A stretch of 64,000 nt of DNA from Christensenellaceae bacterium (GTDB lineage Bacteria; Bacillota; Clostridia; Christensenellales; DTU072): positions 1 to 64,000 of the forward strand of contig JAIRKT010000049.1 in assembly GCA_031259965.1 (NCBI GenBank), in the 5' to 3' direction. Shown in pieces: positions 60,605 through 64,000 of the stretch. How positions within the stretch are numbered: position 1 is the stretch's first letter; every line of letters begins with the position of its first letter. The notes beneath the pieces are model-generated. The model saw only the letters and a program-made list of their open reading frames with translations. It was not told the DNA's origin and did not search any database. The position numbers and the translations under genes were made by a program.

Positions 60605-62556
60605 ATAAGTTGAAAATGCAAACGCCAAACAATGCAACGGCAAACGTAGCACGAATCGCGGAATTATTTCCTAACTGCGTGACGGAGGCGGTTATAAACG
60701 ACAAACAGACAGCAGTTGTTGATTTTGATTTGCTTCGACAAGAGTTAAGCGATTTTGTAGTTGAGGGAGCGGACGAGCGGTATCAGTTTACATGGGCGGA
60801 CAAGCGTAAAAGTATTTTGCTAGCAAATAGCCCGATAAGTAAAACACTACGACCGAGCCGCGAGGAAAGTGTAAATTTTGACACGACCAAAAACTTATAC
60901 ATTGATGGTGACAACTTAGACGTTTTAAAATTATTGCAAGAAACGTACATAGGCAAAGTTAAGGTAATTTATATTGACCCGCCGTACAACACGGGTAGTG
61001 ATTTTGTATACGAGGACGATTTTTCTATAAGCACGGCGGAATATTTAGCGCGGAGCGGCATCGAGGATGAGTATGGAAACCGTCTTTTTCAAAACAATGA
61101 CAGCAACGGACGCTTTCATACGGACTGGCTAAACATGATATACCCGCGTTTAAAGTTGGCGCGTGATTTGTTGACCGATGACGGTGTAATTTTTATAAGC
61201 ATAGATGATAACGAACAGTCAAATTTAAAAAAGGTTTGTGACGAAATATTTGGTGCAGGAAATTTTATTGCAGAATTCCCTCGTGTCACGAAACGTGGAG
61301 GAAAGTCAACTGAAACATACGCAAAAAACCACGATTACATTTTAGCATACGCAAAAAGTTTTGTGAACGTTTGCATTGAGGGCATAACTCATTGCGATGA
61401 CGGATTTAAATTCAAGGACGAATTTTACGAAAAACGAGGAGCATACAAACTTAATCAAACCCTAGATTACAACACTTTGCAATACAATAGAACCATGGAC
61501 TACCCTCTTCAAATTGGTGGCAAAATTTATGTTCCGGGTGGCGATATAGAAACACAAAAACAACGCCATAATGGTAAGCACGGACAACACGATTGGGTAT
61601 GGAGATGGTCTAAAAGTTTATTTGATTTCGGTTACAAAAACGGATGGATTGAAATAAGTAAAACAGGGCGAATATATACAAAAACATATTTAAACGCTCA
61701 AATCGTAAAAAACGCAAAAGGCGAATATTACATTGAATATAAGGAACGGACAAAAGCTGTTTCGACTTTAGAATTTACAGAAAATTCCTACTCAAACGAT
61801 AATTCGAACAAAGAGATAACTGGACTAATGGGTTCTACCATGTTCGATTACGTTAAACCTACGGCGTTAGTAAAAATGTTATTACAAACTTGTGCTGGCA
61901 AGGAGGGGATCATACTCGATTTTTTCAGTGGTTCTGCCACTACTGCACACGCAGTTATGCAGAAAAACGCAGAGGATGGCGGGACGCGCAAATATATACT
62001 AGTACAATTGCCCGAAATAATAGCGGAAAACAGTGAAGCACGGAAGGCAGGCTTCAAAAATATTTGCGAAATCGGTAGGGAACGTATTAGGCGAGCGGGC
62101 GCAAAAATAGCAAGTGAAAACAGAATAACAGCACCAAATTTAGATATAGGGTTCCGCGTTCTGAAACTTGACACAAGCAACATGAAACCTGTTTACTATA
62201 ACCCCGAAAACTCCGAATTTACGCAATCGTTCCTTTCGACGCTTGAAAGCAACATAAAGGAGGATAGAACACCGGAGGATTTGCTGTTTCAAGTGATGCT
62301 CGATATGGGCGTGGACTTATCAAAACCAATAACAATTGAAACTATCGCAGGCAAAAAAGTTTTCACGGTTGGCGGCGACAATTTGATTTGTTGTTTTGAT
62401 GATAACGTTAACAAAGAAACGGTAACGGCAATCGCCAAATACAAGCCGTTATTCGCAGTCTTTCGCGACGGCAGTTTTAAAGACGATAGCACGATGGTCA
62501 GCTTCGATCAAATATTCGCAACATATAGCCCGACAACTGAACGGAGGGTTATATAA
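60601..62556 (+). CDS. mod: type III restriction-modification DNA methyltransferase (Mod)
   Basis: VKVIYIDPPYNTGSDFVYEDDF, DDGVIFISIDDNEQSNLKKVCDEIFG, ILDFFSGSATTAHAV; central variable target-recognition region. Confidence 0.93.
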   Translation: MDKLKMQTPNNATANVARIAELFPNCVTEAVINDKQTAVVDFDLLRQELSDFVVEGADERYQFTWADKRKSILLANSPISKTLRPSREESVNFDTTKNLYIDGDNLDVLKLLQETYIGKVKVIYIDPPYNTGSDFVYEDDFSISTAEYLARSGIEDEYGNRLFQNNDSNGRFHTDWLNMIYPRLKLARDLLTDDGVIFISIDDNEQSNLKKVCDEIFGAGNFIAEFPRVTKRGGKSTETYAKNHDYILAYAKSFVNVCIEGITHCDDGFKFKDEFYEKRGAYKLNQTLDYNTLQYNRTMDYPLQIGGKIYVPGGDIETQKQRHNGKHGQHDWVWRWSKSLFDFGYKNGWIEISKTGRIYTKTYLNAQIVKNAKGEYYIEYKERTKAVSTLEFTENSYSNDNSNKEITGLMGSTMFDYVKPTALVKMLLQTCAGKEGIILDFFSGSATTAHAVMQKNAEDGGTRKYILVQLPEIIAENSEARKAGFKNICEIGRERIRRAGAKIASENRITAPNLDIGFRVLKLDTSNMKPVYYNPENSEFTQSFLSTLESNIKEDRTPEDLLFQVMLDMGVDLSKPITIETIAGKKVFTVGGDNLICCFDDNVNKETVTAIAKYKPLFAVFRDGSFKDDSTMVSFDQIFATYSPTTERRVI

Positions 62557-63464
62557 TGTTGACGAAAATTTTAATGCACTTTTTTGCCGATAAAGAGGTT
62601 CGTTCCATTTGGGACAGCGAGAAAAATATATGGTGGTTTGCTGTCCCCGATATTATAGATATTATAAGCGAAAGTACGAATCACGCGAGATACTGGCGTG
62701 TGTTTAAAAGCCGTTTAAGAAAAGCGGGAAGTGAAACCGTTACAAATTGTAACGCTTTGAAATTATGCGCCGCCTACGGCAAAATGCATTTAACGGACAC
62801 ACTCGACGACAAGGGTATTATTGCGCTTGCAAAAGAGTTCCCCGGCAAAAAGGCGAACCACTTTATCGAGTGGTTTACTTGCGGCGATGACACAATCGAC
62901 GTCAAGAGTAAGCAAAAGGCTTACGCGCTGTTCGAAATTTCTATTTTGGGCAGCATAGAATTCGGCCCAACAAACGGCTTAAAACAAATTCACGCTCACA
63001 TATTCGTGGGGCTTTGCAATTTTGCGGACAAGATACGCGATGCGAACATAAGCAAGGGCGGCTTTACGTTCGTGCCCGTGCGGATTTTAGCAGACAACTT
63101 AAAAAAAACCGAAACGATACTGGAGGCGACATTCGAGCAACTTCTTGATAAATACGTCGAAATGAACGTGGTTCACACGTTCCGCGAGGTCAACGGCAGA
63201 AGCATGCGGATATGGCTCGATTTAATCTTGAAAAAGAACCTAAAAAAGTGCGTAGATTGGAGCATGATAGGCAGGAAAGAATACTTAGCCTCCATGCAAA
63301 AAAGCGTAAGCAATTCCACCGATATAAAGGCCCTAATACTGCCCTCATTATCGGATAAAATAAACGACCGTGAAGCCTTTATGAAAGGAGTCGACTATTC
63401 TTACTATTACGAGGAAGCGGACAACATGGATCTGACTTGCGAGCAGTTGTCGGAGGAGGAGTAG
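62556..63464 (+). CDS. BRO-N domain fused to a Fic-like domain
   Basis: N-term KEVRSIWDSEKNIWWFAVPDIIDIISESTNHARYWRVFKSRLRKAGSETVTNCNALKLCAAYGKMHLTDTLDDKGIIAL = BRO-N; C-term GPTNGLKQIHAHIFVGLCNFADKIRDANISKGGFTF...YVEMNVVHTFREVNGRSMRIWLDLILKKNLKKCVDW...NDREAFMKGVDYSYYYE = Fic; TAATG coupling with mod. Confidence 0.82.
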   Translation: MLTKILMHFFADKEVRSIWDSEKNIWWFAVPDIIDIISESTNHARYWRVFKSRLRKAGSETVTNCNALKLCAAYGKMHLTDTLDDKGIIALAKEFPGKKANHFIEWFTCGDDTIDVKSKQKAYALFEISILGSIEFGPTNGLKQIHAHIFVGLCNFADKIRDANISKGGFTFVPVRILADNLKKTETILEATFEQLLDKYVEMNVVHTFREVNGRSMRIWLDLILKKNLKKCVDWSMIGRKEYLASMQKSVSNSTDIKALILPSLSDKINDREAFMKGVDYSYYYEEADNMDLTCEQLSEEE

Positions 63465-63466
63465 TA

Positions 63467-64000
63467 ATGAAATTCAAATTCAAAATACAGCAATACCAAA
63501 CGGACGCAGTGAATTCTATAGCCCGTGTTTTTGTGGGGCAACCGTTTTTAGACCACGTAAAATATATGCGGGATTTAGGCGTTAAAAATGAGCAGGCACA
63601 AAGCATGCTTTTTGACATTGAAGGCATTTTTGAGAAGGAGGATATAGGCTTTGAAAACGCAAAAATCACGTTGAGCGACGAGACTTTACTTGAAAACATA
63701 AACCGCATTCAAAGTGAAAATAATATTCGCTTATCCGACAAACTTTTTAAACAGTTAGGGCGTTGTGCGCTCGATATCGAAATGGAAACGGGGACGGGCA
63801 AGACATATGTTTATATAAAGTCGATATTCGAGCTGCACAAAAAATACGGATGGAGAAAGTTCATAATAGTTGTGCCATCGATAGCAATCAGAGAAGGCGT
63901 AAAAAAATCGTTTGAAATGACAGCCGACCACTTCATGGAATACTACGGCAAAAAGGCGCGTTTTTTTATTTACAACAGCGCGAGGTTGCAGGAACTCGAT
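63467..64000 (+). CDS. res: type III restriction enzyme Res subunit, 5' part only (runs off window)
   Basis: Open from ATG 63467 to the window end: MKFKFKIQQYQTDAVNSIARVF...ALDIEMETGTGKTYVYIKSIFELHKKYGWRKFIIVVPSIAIREGVKKS; Walker A GTGKT. Confidence 0.92.
   Translation, partial: MKFKFKIQQYQTDAVNSIARVFVGQPFLDHVKYMRDLGVKNEQAQSMLFDIEGIFEKEDIGFENAKITLSDETLLENINRIQSENNIRLSDKLFKQLGRCALDIEMETGTGKTYVYIKSIFELHKKYGWRKFIIVVPSIAIREGVKKSFEMTADHFMEYYGKKARFFIYNSARLQELD

Noticed and set aside
1-64000. CRISPR array, rRNA or tRNA genes
   Set aside because: No regularly spaced direct repeats and no recognisable rRNA/tRNA sequences seen on either strand.

Overview
The window looks like an AT-rich chromosome segment from an endospore-forming Firmicute/Clostridia-like bacterium: it carries a gerA-type germinant receptor operon and spoIVA. 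Most of it is housekeeping: an rsmD-coaD fusion, 5-FTHF cyclo-ligase, paaK/iorB, glucokinase, manA, rpiB, tsaC, asd-dapA-dapB, two signal peptidases I, a Ca2+ P-type ATPase, hsp20, a three-gene c-di-GMP cluster and a MacB-like ABC transporter. There are also two giant C-terminally membrane-anchored surface proteins of 1813 and 1948 aa. The right end (about 56-64 kb) is an accessory/defence island with a decayed YhcG/DUF1016 nuclease gene, a decayed transposase, and a type III restriction-modification operon. That operon has a BRO-N/Fic-like fusion gene between mod and res; res starts at 63467 and runs off the window, and it is absent from the ORF track. Best candidates for something undescribed: (1) a family of three ~120-130 nt intergenic elements (6920-7040, 8431-8560, 10155-10280) with covarying hairpins and a conserved GUCGRAAGC loop on the gene-sense strand, each just 5' of a gene; (2) the BRO-N/Fic-like fusion with a degenerate Fic motif inside the type III RM operon; (3) the rsmD-coaD gene fusion; (4) an AraC-type regulator whose apparent start codon is ACG rather than ATG; (5) a CIRCE-like operator on the hsp20 promoter. 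All homology calls come from reading motifs by eye; no database search was run.
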